A DNA stretch of 64,000 nt from an uncultured Phocaeicola sp. (GTDB lineage: Bacteria; Bacteroidota; Bacteroidia; Bacteroidales; Bacteroidaceae). The DNA is taken from positions 1 to 64,000 of the forward strand of contig CAUBDX010000009.1 of assembly GCA_958434805.1 (NCBI GenBank), written 5' to 3'. The notes beneath the pieces were generated by a model. It saw only the letters and a list, made by a program, of their open reading frames with translations, ran no database searches and was not told where the DNA came from. Shown here piece by piece: positions 1 through 8,766 of the stretch (position 1 is the first letter of the stretch; every line of letters starts with the position of its first letter). A program made the position numbers and the translations under genes.

Positions 1-34
1 TGTACAACTTTTTACTCATATTTATCAACTTAAA

Positions 35-247
35 TTAATTCCGCCAACGGGTTATATTAGTATTAGCAAAAGGTACCTCCAAACCTATACCCACTTTATA
101 AGCAAATTTAGCATCTGTACCATCCGTATCATCACCATACCAGTTTGACATACCAATACCCGCATTCACATTCCATTTCAGATTTGATTGTGCAGAGACA
201 CCTAGTGTAACCAATGACAATAAAATAAAAAAGGCTAGTTTTTTCAT
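35..247 (-). pseudogene. N-terminal fragment of an outer-membrane beta-barrel protein
   Basis: Only 70 codons. Residues 1-20 are a clear Sec signal peptide (MKKLAFFILL...VSAQ) and residues 22-60 have the Gly/aromatic alternation of the first strands of a PorT-like or OmpW-like barrel (WNVNAGIGMSNWYGDD). Barrels of this type are usually about 180-220 residues, so the product stops after one or two strands. The last seven residues (NITRWRN) no longer look like a strand, which fits a frameshift or deletion breakpoint near position 55. The window edge hides what follows. A promoter-like TATATTTG lies at 313-320. Either a decayed gene or the 5' part of a rearranged one; I favour a pseudogene. Confidence 0.55.
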
Positions 248-312
248 GACTGTTTGTTTTTAGTTAATAATAAATTTCAGTTCCCAATTCCTTTGTACCG
301 TCATTACATTCA

Positions 313-320
313 CAAATATA
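313..320 (-). promoter_or_regulatory. Bacteroides -7 box (TATATTTG) for the truncated barrel gene
   Basis: Reads TATATTTG on the minus strand, matching the TAnnTTTG -7 element of the Bacteroides primary sigma factor, and lies about 65 nt upstream of the start codon at 247. Confidence 0.5.
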
Positions 321-361
321 AGCTTTATTTTGGAAACCAGTCCTAATGTGTAAAGAAAATA

Positions 362-394
362 AGCGGAATCTTTCATAAAATGAAAAATTCCGCT
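362..394 (-). terminator. Hairpin terminator after the 182-residue barrel gene
   Basis: Fifteen-base arms at 362-376 and 380-394 pair with one mismatch around a three-base loop. On the minus strand the stem is followed by TATTTTCTTT. It sits between the barrel gene ending at 451 and the promoter of the next gene. Confidence 0.6.
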
Positions 395-450
395 CACCAA
401 ACTATTATATAGTTATATGATTCCTGATTATCAGATACATTTATATATGA

Positions 451-987
451 TTAGAATATATAATGAAAGCCAAAGTTTAACTCATCTGTATCAAAATCTA
501 TACCAACATTTTCACTCTCATATCCATGATTCTCTTTTTTGGAATATCCAAGAAAACCATACTTGGCAACCAGACAAAAATGATCAGACAATTTGATGGC
601 AATACCCGGTTTAATACCAATATTCCACGAATTCAAAGCGTCATTCCCCTTCGTTTTTGAAGTAGAAAAGCCAAATCCGCCATCGGCAAATAATCGGACT
701 ACATCACTATTCAAAAAGAAATAACGCGCATAAGGAGCAATAGTGAAAGTATTAGTTTTCACATCACCGCTTTTATTATATTCATAACCGACTACTGTAC
801 CGACAGACCAATCTTCATTTAGTTCATAACCGACCTCCGGCAGAATCTTGAAAGTAGTATTCTTAACTTCTGTTCCTTCTGTTTCCACTTTATCAGAACC
901 TACTCCAAATGTTCCACCTACATACACCTGCGCATTTGCAGTAATAGCAATCAATGCTACAATAACAGACAATACAATCTTTTTCAT
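451..987 (-). CDS. Outer-membrane beta-barrel protein
   Basis: About 178 residues. A signal peptide (MKKIVLSVIVALIAITANAQ) is followed by repeated amphipathic strands with alternating aromatic and polar residues and a C-terminal aromatic residue (LNFGFHYIF), the usual end of a porin-like barrel recognised by the Bam machinery. It resembles small OmpA/OmpW-type eight-stranded barrels annotated as outer membrane beta-barrel protein; the ligand is unknown. I prefer the ATG at 987 because it gives a standard signal peptide; an in-frame ATG at 999 adds only MTKE. A TACCTTTG promoter at 1067-1074 and a terminator at 362-394 suggest a single-gene transcript. Confidence 0.85.
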   Translation of the reverse strand: MKKIVLSVIVALIAITANAQVYVGGTFGVGSDKVETEGTEVKNTTFKILPEVGYELNEDWSVGTVVGYEYNKSGDVKTNTFTIAPYARYFFLNSDVVRLFADGGFGFSTSKTKGNDALNSWNIGIKPGIAIKLSDHFCLVAKYGFLGYSKKENHGYESENVGIDFDTDELNFGFHYIF

Positions 988-1066
988 CTCTTTTGTCATT
1001 TTTAAATTAAACTTTTTACCTATTAATCCACGCCGAAGAGGTTTGCCTTCTTTGTGTTTTACATTG

Positions 1067-1074
1067 CAAAGGTA
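1067..1074 (-). promoter_or_regulatory. -7 box (TACCTTTG) of the barrel gene
   Basis: A perfect TAnnTTTG element on the minus strand, 80 nt upstream of the chosen start at 987, giving a leader of about 75 nt. No other gene could use it. Confidence 0.6.
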
Positions 1075-1191
1075 CAGTTTATTCTATGTTTTACAACATA
1101 TTTTATATAAAAACGAATAATTCCAAAACAAAGGAGAGGATAATTGTTTAATTATTAATAAAGTACTGAATATTAAATTCAATCTACATTC

Positions 1192-1383
1192 CTATTTATT
1201 CTTATGTCTGTTAGCACGTTTTTTACGAAACTCAGCTTTCATCTTGGCAGCTCCCGACCCATGCAACCCTGTTATATAGCTTTTCTTTTTAGCCTTGGTC
1301 TTCACTTTATCTTCTTGCTTACCACTAGGAGATTTACCACCTTTGAATACAATTCCTTCGGTGATTGCTTTTTCTATGTCCAT
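1192..1383 (-). CDS. Small highly basic protein of unknown function
   Basis: 63 residues, rich in Lys and Arg, ending in KKRANRHKNK; no signal peptide or membrane segment. It starts three bases after the stop codon of the M23 peptidase gene (1387-2010), so it is probably the last gene of that operon. The basic Gly/Ser-containing tail would suit nucleic-acid or ribosome binding, but I recognise no family and this is only inference. The tight spacing and good start codon argue that it is real; its size means it could be a chance frame. Confidence 0.5.
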   Translation of the reverse strand: MDIEKAITEGIVFKGGKSPSGKQEDKVKTKAKKKSYITGLHGSGAAKMKAEFRKKRANRHKNK

Positions 1384-1386
1384 CGT

Positions 1387-2010
1387 CTATTTTTTAGGTG
1401 TTAAATTCTGTTTTACTATCACTCTATTGCCGGCTTTGGTACAAACAATTTCCGTTTTGTGCAAAGTACGGTCTTTCATATCAAAAATCAGATTCGGATT
1501 GAAATGTTGTCCATCTATCCGGAATTCCAGATGAAGGTGTTCAGTAGTGGCACGTCCGGTTCTGCCTGTCAATCCTACTGCATCACCGGCCTTCACGATA
1601 TCTCCGGATTTTACCAAATTCCGGGAATTATGACTATAAATACTTTCCAATCCATTATCATGACGCACAACAACTACATTTCCATAAGCAGCGTATGTTT
1701 TTGCCATACGTACTATTCCATCAAACGCACAACGGATAGTATCATTGGCCTTAGTCTTTATATCCGTTCCACTGTGCCCCCGGCGGGCTCCGTATGCAGA
1801 AATCACTTTACCACCGGGAAGAGGAAAACAATATTCATTCTCTTTTATACTATCCAGATGAATGGAGAAACTTTTGCGCCCGTTAAAAAGCCCGGGAGTC
1901 TTGACTCTGATATGGTTTACTTCCATTGCGGTAAAATTACTCTTGGCCGGCCCCCCAGCCCATGCCGCCACACTTATGAACAATAAAAATAGTAATTGTG
2001 TGCTTTTCAT
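1387..2010 (-). CDS. M23 family zinc metallopeptidase, exported
   Basis: 207 residues. A signal peptide (MKSTQLLFLLFISVAAWA) precedes a LytM/M23 domain with both zinc-binding signatures: HSGTD (H79 and D83) and HLH (H158 and H160). All catalytic residues are present, so it should be an active peptidoglycan endopeptidase acting on cross-bridges in the periplasm rather than a degenerate LytM activator. The region before the domain (residues 20-60) is short and has no LysM or coiled coil. It follows the B3/B4 gene by 9 bp at the end of the hpt-adk-obg-pgeF group and is followed at 3 bp by a small basic protein gene. Confidence 0.9.
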   Translation of the reverse strand: MKSTQLLFLLFISVAAWAGGPAKSNFTAMEVNHIRVKTPGLFNGRKSFSIHLDSIKENEYCFPLPGGKVISAYGARRGHSGTDIKTKANDTIRCAFDGIVRMAKTYAAYGNVVVVRHDNGLESIYSHNSRNLVKSGDIVKAGDAVGLTGRTGRATTEHLHLEFRIDGQHFNPNLIFDMKDRTLHKTEIVCTKAGNRVIVKQNLTPKK

Positions 2011-2019
2011 TATCTCATT

Positions 2020-2679
2020 TTAAAAATAAATTAATTCTTCATCCTTGGACGCTGCAAACTCTTTCAAGAGCTCCAACATATAATCTGCCGCTTCCTGCAA
2101 ACCTTCCTTGCCGCTATATCCATTAATAATAGTCAGCAGATGCGTAGTTCCTGCCTCCAGTTTAGTACGCTCGTTATCACTGGTCGGCGTACCGATTCCG
2201 CCCATAGCATCTCTGTAAACAGGCATTCCTTCTATATTCAACTCTCCACGTCCTATCCCTTCATAAGGCTCTCCGGATTTACCGATACCCAACACCAATG
2301 TATCTCCTTGTATTTTATCCGCATCAAAGCCACCGATGGAATATCCGTAACGAATAGATACCAAGTTAATAAGATCTACCAAAGTATCTATCTGATACAA
2401 GGAAATTCCACGCAGGATTCTACGGCAGAGCGCTTCCCCCGAAGGACGATAACGGCTAGGGTCTTTCCCACATTTCTTATAAGCCTCCCGAGTGGCATGA
2501 ATCGTAACCATATCCTTAATGGAATCCGTAGTGTACATTTCACGATAGCGTATAGTGAACTCGTCTATCTTTTTCCACAAAGATTCGCTATAAGCAGTGT
2601 TCTCTACCGTAGCACGGATGGCTATACCGGCAAACTGCGGACAGGCTTTCTTTATTTCTTCCGATACTTTTATTTCCAT
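2020..2679 (-). CDS. B3/B4 tRNA-binding domain protein
   Basis: 219 residues, almost entirely a B3/B4 domain as found in the beta subunit of phenylalanyl-tRNA synthetase, here as a free-standing protein. Motifs include the GEALCRRIL and NLVSIRYGYSIGGFD stretches and an EAGTTHLLTIINGY end. In PheT the domain carries the editing site for mischarged Tyr-tRNA; free-standing relatives are presumed to act on tRNA or amino-acid ligands, but their substrate is not firmly known. No signal peptide, so cytoplasmic. It lies in an operon, 39 bp after pgeF and 9 bp before the M23 gene. Confidence 0.8.
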   Translation of the reverse strand: MEIKVSEEIKKACPQFAGIAIRATVENTAYSESLWKKIDEFTIRYREMYTTDSIKDMVTIHATREAYKKCGKDPSRYRPSGEALCRRILRGISLYQIDTLVDLINLVSIRYGYSIGGFDADKIQGDTLVLGIGKSGEPYEGIGRGELNIEGMPVYRDAMGGIGTPTSDNERTKLEAGTTHLLTIINGYSGKEGLQEAADYMLELLKEFAASKDEELIYF

Positions 2680-2718
2680 ATTTATTTTTATACTGCGTTA
2701 TTCCAACGAGCGTATTCC

Positions 2719-3501
2719 TCAGACACCTAAAAGAATGCCCGATAATATCCTTCCCGACCGGATTCCTTGCCGGCGGGCCGAAAAGAAATCATCGTTATTA
2801 TGATACGTACAAATGCCGGATATCTCAATATGTTCAGGCTTCACACCGTATGCCAACAATTGCTGACGGTTGGCTTCCCACAAATCAATATGCCATTTTG
2901 CTTCTTTACGGGCAATCTGATTCATATCAAACCCCGCCTCACAAAAAGCTTGATAAACTTCATCCCCTACTTCAAAAGCCTCCAATGAAATACTGGGACC
3001 GATGCAAGCAATGAGATCTTTCCCTTGCGAGCCGTATTGGTTACCCATGACTGAAACTGTCTTCTCCACAATCCGGGCCACCGTACCACGCCATCCGGCA
3101 TGAATGGCAGCCACTACCTTCTTTCGGGTATCATATAATAAAACAGGAACACAATCGGCCGTAGATACACACAAGCAATAACCGGGAATGTCTGTTACCA
3201 ATGCATCCACTCCTTCCAATTCAGTATTTACCTGAATAGTATCCACAACTTTCACATGGTCACTATGGGTCTGATGCGGAATTACGAGTTCTACCGATTC
3301 CCCGGGTAACAAGCTACGCAGCAATTCCCGGTTGCGGTTCACATCTTCTGCCTCGTCCCCGCAATATCCGTTACAATTGAACGAAGCGTAGTTTCCCTTA
3401 CTACAACCTCCGTGACGGGTGGTAGAAAAACAAGAAATGTTGGGATATGCCTTCATCAGCTCATATCCCAACATTTTATTATCTGATGTCAGCCGTTTCA
3501 T
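2719..3501 (-). CDS. pgeF: Polyphenol oxidase/purine nucleoside phosphorylase family (PgeF, YfiH)
   Basis: About 260 residues, the normal length of the YfiH/LACC1 (DUF152) family. Family signatures are the STTRHGG start, [20 protein letters not shown] and CIGPSI, which carry the His/Cys zinc ligands. Members are reported to cleave adenosine or inosine with phosphate and, in bacteria, to help remove wrongly incorporated L-Ser from peptidoglycan precursors; which role dominates here cannot be read from sequence. The start at 3501 is set by an ATGA overlap with the obg stop codon (stop at 3498-3500), indicating translational coupling. A longer in-frame start at 3525 would run into obg and is not favoured. 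Confidence 0.88.
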   Translation of the reverse strand: MKRLTSDNKMLGYELMKAYPNISCFSTTRHGGCSKGNYASFNCNGYCGDEAEDVNRNRELLRSLLPGESVELVIPHQTHSDHVKVVDTIQVNTELEGVDALVTDIPGYCLCVSTADCVPVLLYDTRKKVVAAIHAGWRGTVARIVEKTVSVMGNQYGSQGKDLIACIGPSISLEAFEVGDEVYQAFCEAGFDMNQIARKEAKWHIDLWEANRQQLLAYGVKPEHIEISGICTYHNNDDFFSARRQGIRSGRILSGILLGV

Positions 3502-4682
3502 TTCTTTTCCTCTTCTTCGTCCCAATTCTCATCTTCATATTCATAATCGAAGTCATCATCGGCATCTTCTTCATATTCATATTCAAAGTCCTCATCCTCA
3601 CCCATGTCTTTCAACTCTTCCTGCAGTTTGGCAACATCTTTGGCGCGATGAACAATTGTTTCCGTACGGACACCTTCCAACTTATTGCTGTCCTTATTCA
3701 ATTCTGTCCATAAAATATCCTTCAGCTGCTGTATCCCCAAGCCAGTTACCGACGAGATAAAGATATGCGGAACATTATCCGGCAATGTCGGCTCCAACAT
3801 GGCAATCAGTTCTTCATCCAACATGTCACTTTTGGTAATGGCAAGCACACGTTGTTTATCCAACATTTCCGGGTTGAAGGTAGCCAACTCATTCAGCAGG
3901 ATTTCATATTCCTTACGGATATCATCTGTATCACCCGGTACCATAAAGAGCAACAAAGAGTTGCGTTCTATATGGCGCAGGAAACGAAGTCCCAGTCCTT
4001 TTCCCTCACTGGCCCCTTCAATAATTCCGGGAATATCCGCCATGACAAAAGATTTTCCTTCGCGATAGGACACGATACCCAAATTCGGCTCCAGCGTAGT
4101 AAACGGATAATTGGCTATTTTAGGACGTGCCGCCGATACGGTAGACAATAAAGTGGATTTCCCTGCATTTGGAAAACCTACCAAACCTACATCAGCCAAC
4201 AGTTTTAATTCCAAAATAACCATCAGCTCCTGCATGGGTTCTCCCGGTTGTGCAAAACGTGGCGCCTGACGGGTTGCTGTACGGAAGTGCCAGTTTCCCA
4301 ATCCCCCACGTCCTCCTTTCAACAGAATTATTTCTTGTCCGTGTTCGGTGATATCACAGATATATTCACCTGTTTCAGCATTATAAACCACTGTACCACA
4401 AGGTACTTCAATAACTTTGTCTTCACCATCTTTACCAAAGCTTTTGTTCTTCGATCCATTGCCGCCGTGTGTGGCAAACACGTGGCGGTCATACTTCAGG
4501 TGAAGCAATGTCCAATAATTACGGTTTCCCCGCAAAATAACATGACCTCCTCTACCGCCATCACCACCGTCAGGGCCACCATTGGGTACATACTTCTCAC
4601 GACGCATATGCGCAGAGCCTCGCCCGCCCTTACCCGAGCGGCAATATATCTTCACATAATCAACAAAATTCGATTCAGCCAT
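3498..4682 (-). CDS. obg: Obg family GTPase (CgtA)
   Basis: 394 residues. Residues 1-155 form the glycine-rich Obg fold ([26 protein letters not shown]). The G domain follows with G1 GFPNAGKS at 169-176, G3 DIPGI and G4 TKSD. The C-terminus is a strongly acidic tail with more than 20 Asp/Glu, replacing the OCT domain of some Obg proteins; acidic tails are common in this family. Obg is an essential GTPase of 50S ribosome assembly and stringent signalling. The gene follows adk by 115 bp and overlaps pgeF by four bases. Confidence 0.95.
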   Translation of the reverse strand: MAESNFVDYVKIYCRSGKGGRGSAHMRREKYVPNGGPDGGDGGRGGHVILRGNRNYWTLLHLKYDRHVFATHGGNGSKNKSFGKDGEDKVIEVPCGTVVYNAETGEYICDITEHGQEIILLKGGRGGLGNWHFRTATRQAPRFAQPGEPMQELMVILELKLLADVGLVGFPNAGKSTLLSTVSAARPKIANYPFTTLEPNLGIVSYREGKSFVMADIPGIIEGASEGKGLGLRFLRHIERNSLLLFMVPGDTDDIRKEYEILLNELATFNPEMLDKQRVLAITKSDMLDEELIAMLEPTLPDNVPHIFISSVTGLGIQQLKDILWTELNKDSNKLEGVRTETIVHRAKDVAKLQEELKDMGEDEDFEYEYEEDADDDFDYEYEDENWDEEEEKK

Positions 4683-4711
4683 AATTAATAATTTACTAAT
4701 TTATCAATTTA

Positions 4712-4790
4712 CTAATGTGCCAACGAAACTGTACTCCATGTATCATTATGCAGACTGACACATTGGCGGACTGCTGCATCAGCACATTAG
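4712..4790. repeat. Interrupted inverted repeat between adk and obg
   Basis: The nine-base arms CTAATGTGC (4712-4720) and GCACATTAG (4782-4790) are perfect complements. Between them a second pair of arms can be drawn (TGTGCCAA near 4716 with a TTGGC region near 4764). The flanks repeat AATTTACTAATTTATC. It looks like an AT-rich intergenic repeat unit rather than an intrinsic terminator, since no U-tract follows. Confidence 0.4.
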
Positions 4791-4797
4791 CATATTA

Positions 4798-5367
4798 TTA
4801 TAATTTTTCAACAGCAGCAACAATGTCGGCAAAAATAGCATCCATCGTACCCAAACCGTGAATGTGCTGATATTTACCTTCGTTCTTGTACCAGTCAATC
4901 AGCGGAGCCGTCTGCGAGTGATAAACAACCAAACGTTTCTTTATTGTTTCCTCGTTATCATCCGCACGTCCCGATTCCTGTCCACGCTTAATCAGGCGAG
5001 TCATCAATTCTTCTTCGGGTACATCCAAGTCCAACATAACAGATACTTCCTGTCCACGTTCGGCCAGCATTTTCTTCAACGCTTCTGCCTGGGCGATGGT
5101 TCTGGGAAATCCATCAAAAATAACCCCTTTGCTTTCCTTAAAGCTATCCAGCGTGCTTGCCAGAATATCAATAATCAATTCATCAGGCAGCAACTGGCCC
5201 TGATCGATATATCCTTTGGCTGTCTTTCCCAATTCTGTACCTTTCTTAATCTCAGCACGAAGCACATCCCCTGTTGAAATGTGATTAATACCGAATTTCG
5301 CTACAATACGTTCACTCTGAGTACCCTTACCAGAACCCGGAGCTCCAAAAATTACAATGTTCAACAT
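4798..5367 (-). CDS. adk: Adenylate kinase
   Basis: 189 residues. The P-loop GAPGSGKGT is at residues 8-16, followed by the nucleotide-binding segments STGDVLRAE, GQLLPDELI and FDGFPRT, and a short LID (RGQESGRADDNEETIKKRL) with no Cys4 zinc site. This is the short-lid form usual in Bacteroidetes. It interconverts ATP + AMP and 2 ADP in the cytoplasm. It lies between hpt (40 bp upstream) and obg, a standard Bacteroides arrangement. Confidence 0.96.
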   Translation of the reverse strand: MLNIVIFGAPGSGKGTQSERIVAKFGINHISTGDVLRAEIKKGTELGKTAKGYIDQGQLLPDELIIDILASTLDSFKESKGVIFDGFPRTIAQAEALKKMLAERGQEVSVMLDLDVPEEELMTRLIKRGQESGRADDNEETIKKRLVVYHSQTAPLIDWYKNEGKYQHIHGLGTMDAIFADIVAAVEKL

Positions 5368-5407
5368 CTTGTTTTACCTTTTATTTTTATATTTAGTTGT
5401 ACAAATT

Positions 5408-5944
5408 TCATTCCATTACGGTGTAAATATCCCGATAGTTACGTCCCAAGCCATCATAATCCAAACCATACCCCACAATAAAATCATTAGGAATACGCAT
5501 GGCCACATAATGTATATCCAGTTCCACCTTCAATTTATCAGGTTTCAGCAGCAAGGTAGCGATACGGATCTCTTTCGGTTTTCTAGCTTGTAATGTTTCC
5601 AACAAGTGCTTCATTGTCACCCCGGTATCCACAATATCTTCCACAATCACCACTGTACGACCCTCAATATCATCATTCAAACCTACCAACTCTTTTACCT
5701 TTCCTGTAGAAGAAGTTCCTGCATAAGAGGCCAGTTTCACGAAAGAAATTTCACTGGGAATGGTAAGGTTACGCATCAAGTCGGCAGCAAACATGAATGC
5801 GCCGTTCAATACACTTAAAAACAAGGGATTAGTTCCTTCTAAATCCCGATTAATCTCACTCGCTACCCGTGCCACTTCTTTTAAGATCCGTTCTTCAGGA
5901 ATGAAAGGAGTGAAACGTTTATCTTTGATTTGAATGGTATCCAT
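5408..5944 (-). CDS. hpt: Hypoxanthine phosphoribosyltransferase
   Basis: 178 residues. The PRPP-binding signature VVIVEDIVDTG is in the middle of the protein, with FLSVLNGAFMFAADL early and a PNDFIVGYGLDYDG segment near the end. It salvages hypoxanthine (and guanine) to IMP/GMP. The start at 5944 (MDTIQIKDKRF) is chosen because a -7 box lies at 5969-5976; the longer frame to 6052 would begin upstream of the transcription start and overlap the divergent nnr promoter. First gene of the minus-strand hpt-adk-obg group. Confidence 0.93.
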   Translation of the reverse strand: MDTIQIKDKRFTPFIPEERILKEVARVASEINRDLEGTNPLFLSVLNGAFMFAADLMRNLTIPSEISFVKLASYAGTSSTGKVKELVGLNDDIEGRTVVIVEDIVDTGVTMKHLLETLQARKPKEIRIATLLLKPDKLKVELDIHYVAMRIPNDFIVGYGLDYDGLGRNYRDIYTVME

Positions 5945-5968
5945 AACCGCTATTTTATTAAATTGCTG

Positions 5969-5976
5969 CAAAAATA
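5969..5976 (-). promoter_or_regulatory. -7 box (TATTTTTG) of hpt
   Basis: TAnnTTTG on the minus strand, 25 nt upstream of the hpt ATG at 5944, giving a short leader of about 20 nt. It excludes the longer upstream start for hpt. Confidence 0.55.
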
Positions 5977-6031
5977 ACATTTTTATTCCAAGTATCGAAG
6001 TATTCACATAACCTCTTTTTGTAAATAGTGT

Positions 6032-6039
6032 TATCTTTG
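6032..6039 (+). promoter_or_regulatory. -7 box (TATCTTTG) of the NAD(P)HX repair gene
   Basis: Perfect TAnnTTTG, 25 nt before the ATG at 6064. It lies inside the longest possible reading frame (from 6028) and so argues for the ATG at 6064 as the true start. Confidence 0.65.
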
Positions 6040-6063
6040 TACGTTCAAACAAAAGAGATTGTC

Positions 6064-7599
6064 ATGAAAATTATTTCGAGCACCCAACTAAAAGAGCTGG
6101 ACAAGTACACGATTGCCAAAGAACCGGTTGCCTCCATTGATTTGATGGAACGGGCAGCCGAAGAACTGACTCGTGCCATTACCCACCGATGGGATACTTC
6201 TTTCCATATTGTAGTATTCGCCGGACCGGGAAATAACGGGGGCGATGCGCTTGCCGTAGCCCGTATGTTGTCTAAGCAAAACTATCACGTAGAAGTCTTT
6301 CTGTTTAACACCAAAGGAAAACTGTCGGAAGAATGTCAGACCAATCTTGAACGGTTAAAAGAATGCGGCTCGGTGTACTTTACTGAAGTAAGCACACAAT
6401 TTGATCCTCCAGTCCTGACAGAAAGGCATCTGGTAGTAGACGGATTATTCGGTTCCGGACTCAACAAACCACTGAACGGTGGATTTGCTGCCGTAGTGAA
6501 ATATATTAATGCATCCAAGGCACAGGTAGTAGCCATTGATGTACCTTCAGGATTAATGTGTGAGGACAACACTTATAATATCCGTCAAAACATGATACGC
6601 GCGGATGTCACTCTCAGCATTCAGCTACCTAAGTTATCCTTTCTTTTCCCCGAAAACGAAGACATTGTAGGCGAATGGCAACTATTGGACATCCAACTGA
6701 AAAAAGACTTTATTGATACAGCACAAAGTCCCTACTATATCACAGAGGAAGAAGAAATTCGCAGCCTCATCAAACCGCGGAAACGATTTGCCCACAAGGG
6801 AGCTTTCGGCCATGCACTGCTCATCGCAGGATCTTATGGCATGGCAGGAGCATCCATTTTATCTGCCCGTGCCTGCCTGCGTTCGGGAGTGGGATTACTG
6901 ACTGTCCATGTACCTATCCACAACCATGATTTACTTCAGACCACTGTTCCCGAAGCCATTGTACAGACAGACATACACGACCATTATTTTGCCGAGCCCG
7001 TGGATACAGACCGTTATCAAGCCATAGCCATCGGTCCGGGGTTGGGACAAGAAGAAGATACAGCGTTGGCCATGATGGAACAAATACAAGGTTGTCCGGT
7101 ACCTTTAGTGCTGGATGCGGATGCCATTAATATTTTCGGCACTCACCGCAACTGGCTCAGCCGGATGCCGAAGCGCTGTATTCTCACCCCCCATCTAAAG
7201 GAACTGGAACGACTGATAGGTAAATGCATGGATACTTACGAACGGCTGACAAAGACGAAAGAACTGGCAGCCTATCTGCAAAGCTATATCATTATAAAGG
7301 GATCATGGAGCACAGTTGTCACCCCCGAAGGAAATTGTTATTTCAATCCCACCGGGAATCCAGGTATGGCAACCGCCGGCAGCGGTGATGTGCTGACCGG
7401 TATTCTGGCAGCCTTATTGGCACAAGGATATACTCAAGAAGATGCATGCCGCCTGGGCGTCTACGTACATGGTCTGGCAGGAGACATTGCAGCGGAAGAA
7501 AAAGGAGAAATAGGAACCACCTCAAGTGATCTTATTGACGCATTACCCGCAGCATGGAAGAAATTAACAGAAACAAAAGGCAGATTTACAAAAGAATAG
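6064..7599 (+). CDS. nnr: Bifunctional NAD(P)H-hydrate epimerase / ADP-dependent NAD(P)H-hydrate dehydratase
   Basis: 511 residues, a fusion of two repair enzymes. Residues 1-215 are the YjeF_N epimerase (VFAGPGNNGGDALAVARML, DGLFGSGLN, AIDVPSGL), which equilibrates R- and S-NAD(P)HX. Residues about 225-505 are the ribokinase-like dehydratase (AIGPGLG, LDADAINI, LTPHLKELERL, NPGMATAGSGDVLTG), which uses ADP to convert S-NAD(P)HX back to NAD(P)H. The fused form is the common bacterial one. The start at 6064 is supported by the promoter at 6032. The DUF4831 gene follows 36 bp downstream and may be co-transcribed. Confidence 0.95.
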   Translation: MKIISSTQLKELDKYTIAKEPVASIDLMERAAEELTRAITHRWDTSFHIVVFAGPGNNGGDALAVARMLSKQNYHVEVFLFNTKGKLSEECQTNLERLKECGSVYFTEVSTQFDPPVLTERHLVVDGLFGSGLNKPLNGGFAAVVKYINASKAQVVAIDVPSGLMCEDNTYNIRQNMIRADVTLSIQLPKLSFLFPENEDIVGEWQLLDIQLKKDFIDTAQSPYYITEEEEIRSLIKPRKRFAHKGAFGHALLIAGSYGMAGASILSARACLRSGVGLLTVHVPIHNHDLLQTTVPEAIVQTDIHDHYFAEPVDTDRYQAIAIGPGLGQEEDTALAMMEQIQGCPVPLVLDADAINIFGTHRNWLSRMPKRCILTPHLKELERLIGKCMDTYERLTKTKELAAYLQSYIIIKGSWSTVVTPEGNCYFNPTGNPGMATAGSGDVLTGILAALLAQGYTQEDACRLGVYVHGLAGDIAAEEKGEIGTTSSDLIDALPAAWKKLTETKGRFTKE

Positions 7600-7635
7600 C
7601 TATATTTGCTTACATATATGATAGAATATAGAAAT

Positions 7636-8685
7636 ATGAAAAAAGGATTAATCGCAGCAGGGTTACTGGTTTCATTAAGCGGCACCGCACAAGATGTCAG
7701 TACATATACTCCCGGAACCATGGGAGAAGGAGTGGTTTATTATTTGCCTAAGACCGAAATAGAATTGCAAGTCACCGCAACCAAAGTTGTCTACACGCCC
7801 GGAGAATTCTGCCAATACGCCGACCGCTATCTGCGCCTTACAGGCATATCATCCCAACCGGAAGAACATTGGGAAATAAACAGTATCAAGGTAAATTCCA
7901 TAGGCATTCCTGACCCGGACAATGCATACGCTGTAAAACTGAAAGACAAAAGTGCGGCCTCACAGGTAGAATTGACTCCTGAAGGAATCATAAAGGCTAT
8001 CAACACCACCTCTCCTATAGAGAAAGCACCTGTGACAAAAGTTGCCGATACGGCCAAAAAACGTATTGACCCACGCAGTTTTATGACCGAAGAGATTCTG
8101 ATAGCCGGTTCTACCGCTAAAATGGCTGAGTTGGTGGCGAAAGAAATCTACAATATACGAGAAAGCAAAAACAGCCTGACCCGCGGGCAAGCAGATTATA
8201 TGCCCAAAGACGGAGCCGCTTTAAAACTCATGCTGGACAATCTGGATGAACAGGAACAAGCCATGATGCAAATGTTTGCCGGCACAACAGACCGCATAGA
8301 AAAATCATTTACCATCCGCATAAAACCAGAAGCGGACATGAAAGAAAAAGTAGCTTTCCGTTTCTCAAAGAAACTAGGGATGCTGGATGCCGATAATTTA
8401 TCCGGTGAACCTTATTATATTTCCATCGTCAACCAAGAAACATTGCCACCGATGGATCCGAAAGGCAAAGAAAAAAAGAAGACGGATGGTGTTATTTACA
8501 ATATTCCGGGAAAAGCTCAGGTTACCGTATTCACTCCAAACAAACGTTATTTTGACGGAGAACTACCTGTTACACAATTTGGGACAACGGAATGTCTGAT
8601 AGATAACCTTTTTAATAAAAAAGTAAATACACGAGTGATCTTTAATCCTAATACTGGAGGAATTGTGAAGATTGATAAAGACTAA
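7636..8685 (+). CDS. DUF4831 family secreted protein
   Basis: 349 residues with a signal peptide (MKKGLIAAGLLVSLSGTAQ). It matches what I know of the Bacteroidales DUF4831 family in its opening (DVSTYTPGTMGEGVVYYLPKTEIELQV), its DPRSFMTEEILIAGSTAKMAELVAKEIY segment and its AlphaBeta-rich C-terminal half. No catalytic motif is visible and the function is unknown; presumably periplasmic. Start at 7636 because the upstream in-frame ATG would precede the signal peptide with polar residues. A strong bidirectional terminator at 8710-8749 ends the transcript. Confidence 0.8.
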   Translation: MKKGLIAAGLLVSLSGTAQDVSTYTPGTMGEGVVYYLPKTEIELQVTATKVVYTPGEFCQYADRYLRLTGISSQPEEHWEINSIKVNSIGIPDPDNAYAVKLKDKSAASQVELTPEGIIKAINTTSPIEKAPVTKVADTAKKRIDPRSFMTEEILIAGSTAKMAELVAKEIYNIRESKNSLTRGQADYMPKDGAALKLMLDNLDEQEQAMMQMFAGTTDRIEKSFTIRIKPEADMKEKVAFRFSKKLGMLDADNLSGEPYYISIVNQETLPPMDPKGKEKKKTDGVIYNIPGKAQVTVFTPNKRYFDGELPVTQFGTTECLIDNLFNKKVNTRVIFNPNTGGIVKIDKD

Positions 8686-8709
8686 AGCTCCATCTCACCC
8701 CTACATAGC

Positions 8710-8749
8710 AAAATGAGGGTATCCATAATACACTGGACACCCTCATTTT
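8710..8749. terminator. Bidirectional terminator between DUF4831 and MFS genes
   Basis: Perfect 11-base arms AAAATGAGGGT (8710-8720) and ACCCTCATTTT (8739-8749). A and T runs flank both sides, so it can serve the plus-strand DUF4831 gene and the minus-strand MFS gene. Confidence 0.8.
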
Positions 8750-8766
8750 CACTAAAAGACAATCAA

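Noticed and set aside
1459..1986. 175-codon plus-strand frame
   Set aside because: Antisense to the M23 peptidase gene with clear catalytic motifs on the minus strand.
3502..3525. Upstream start of pgeF adding MGRRRGKE
   Set aside because: The ATGA overlap with the obg stop codon gives a better start and the family N-terminus.
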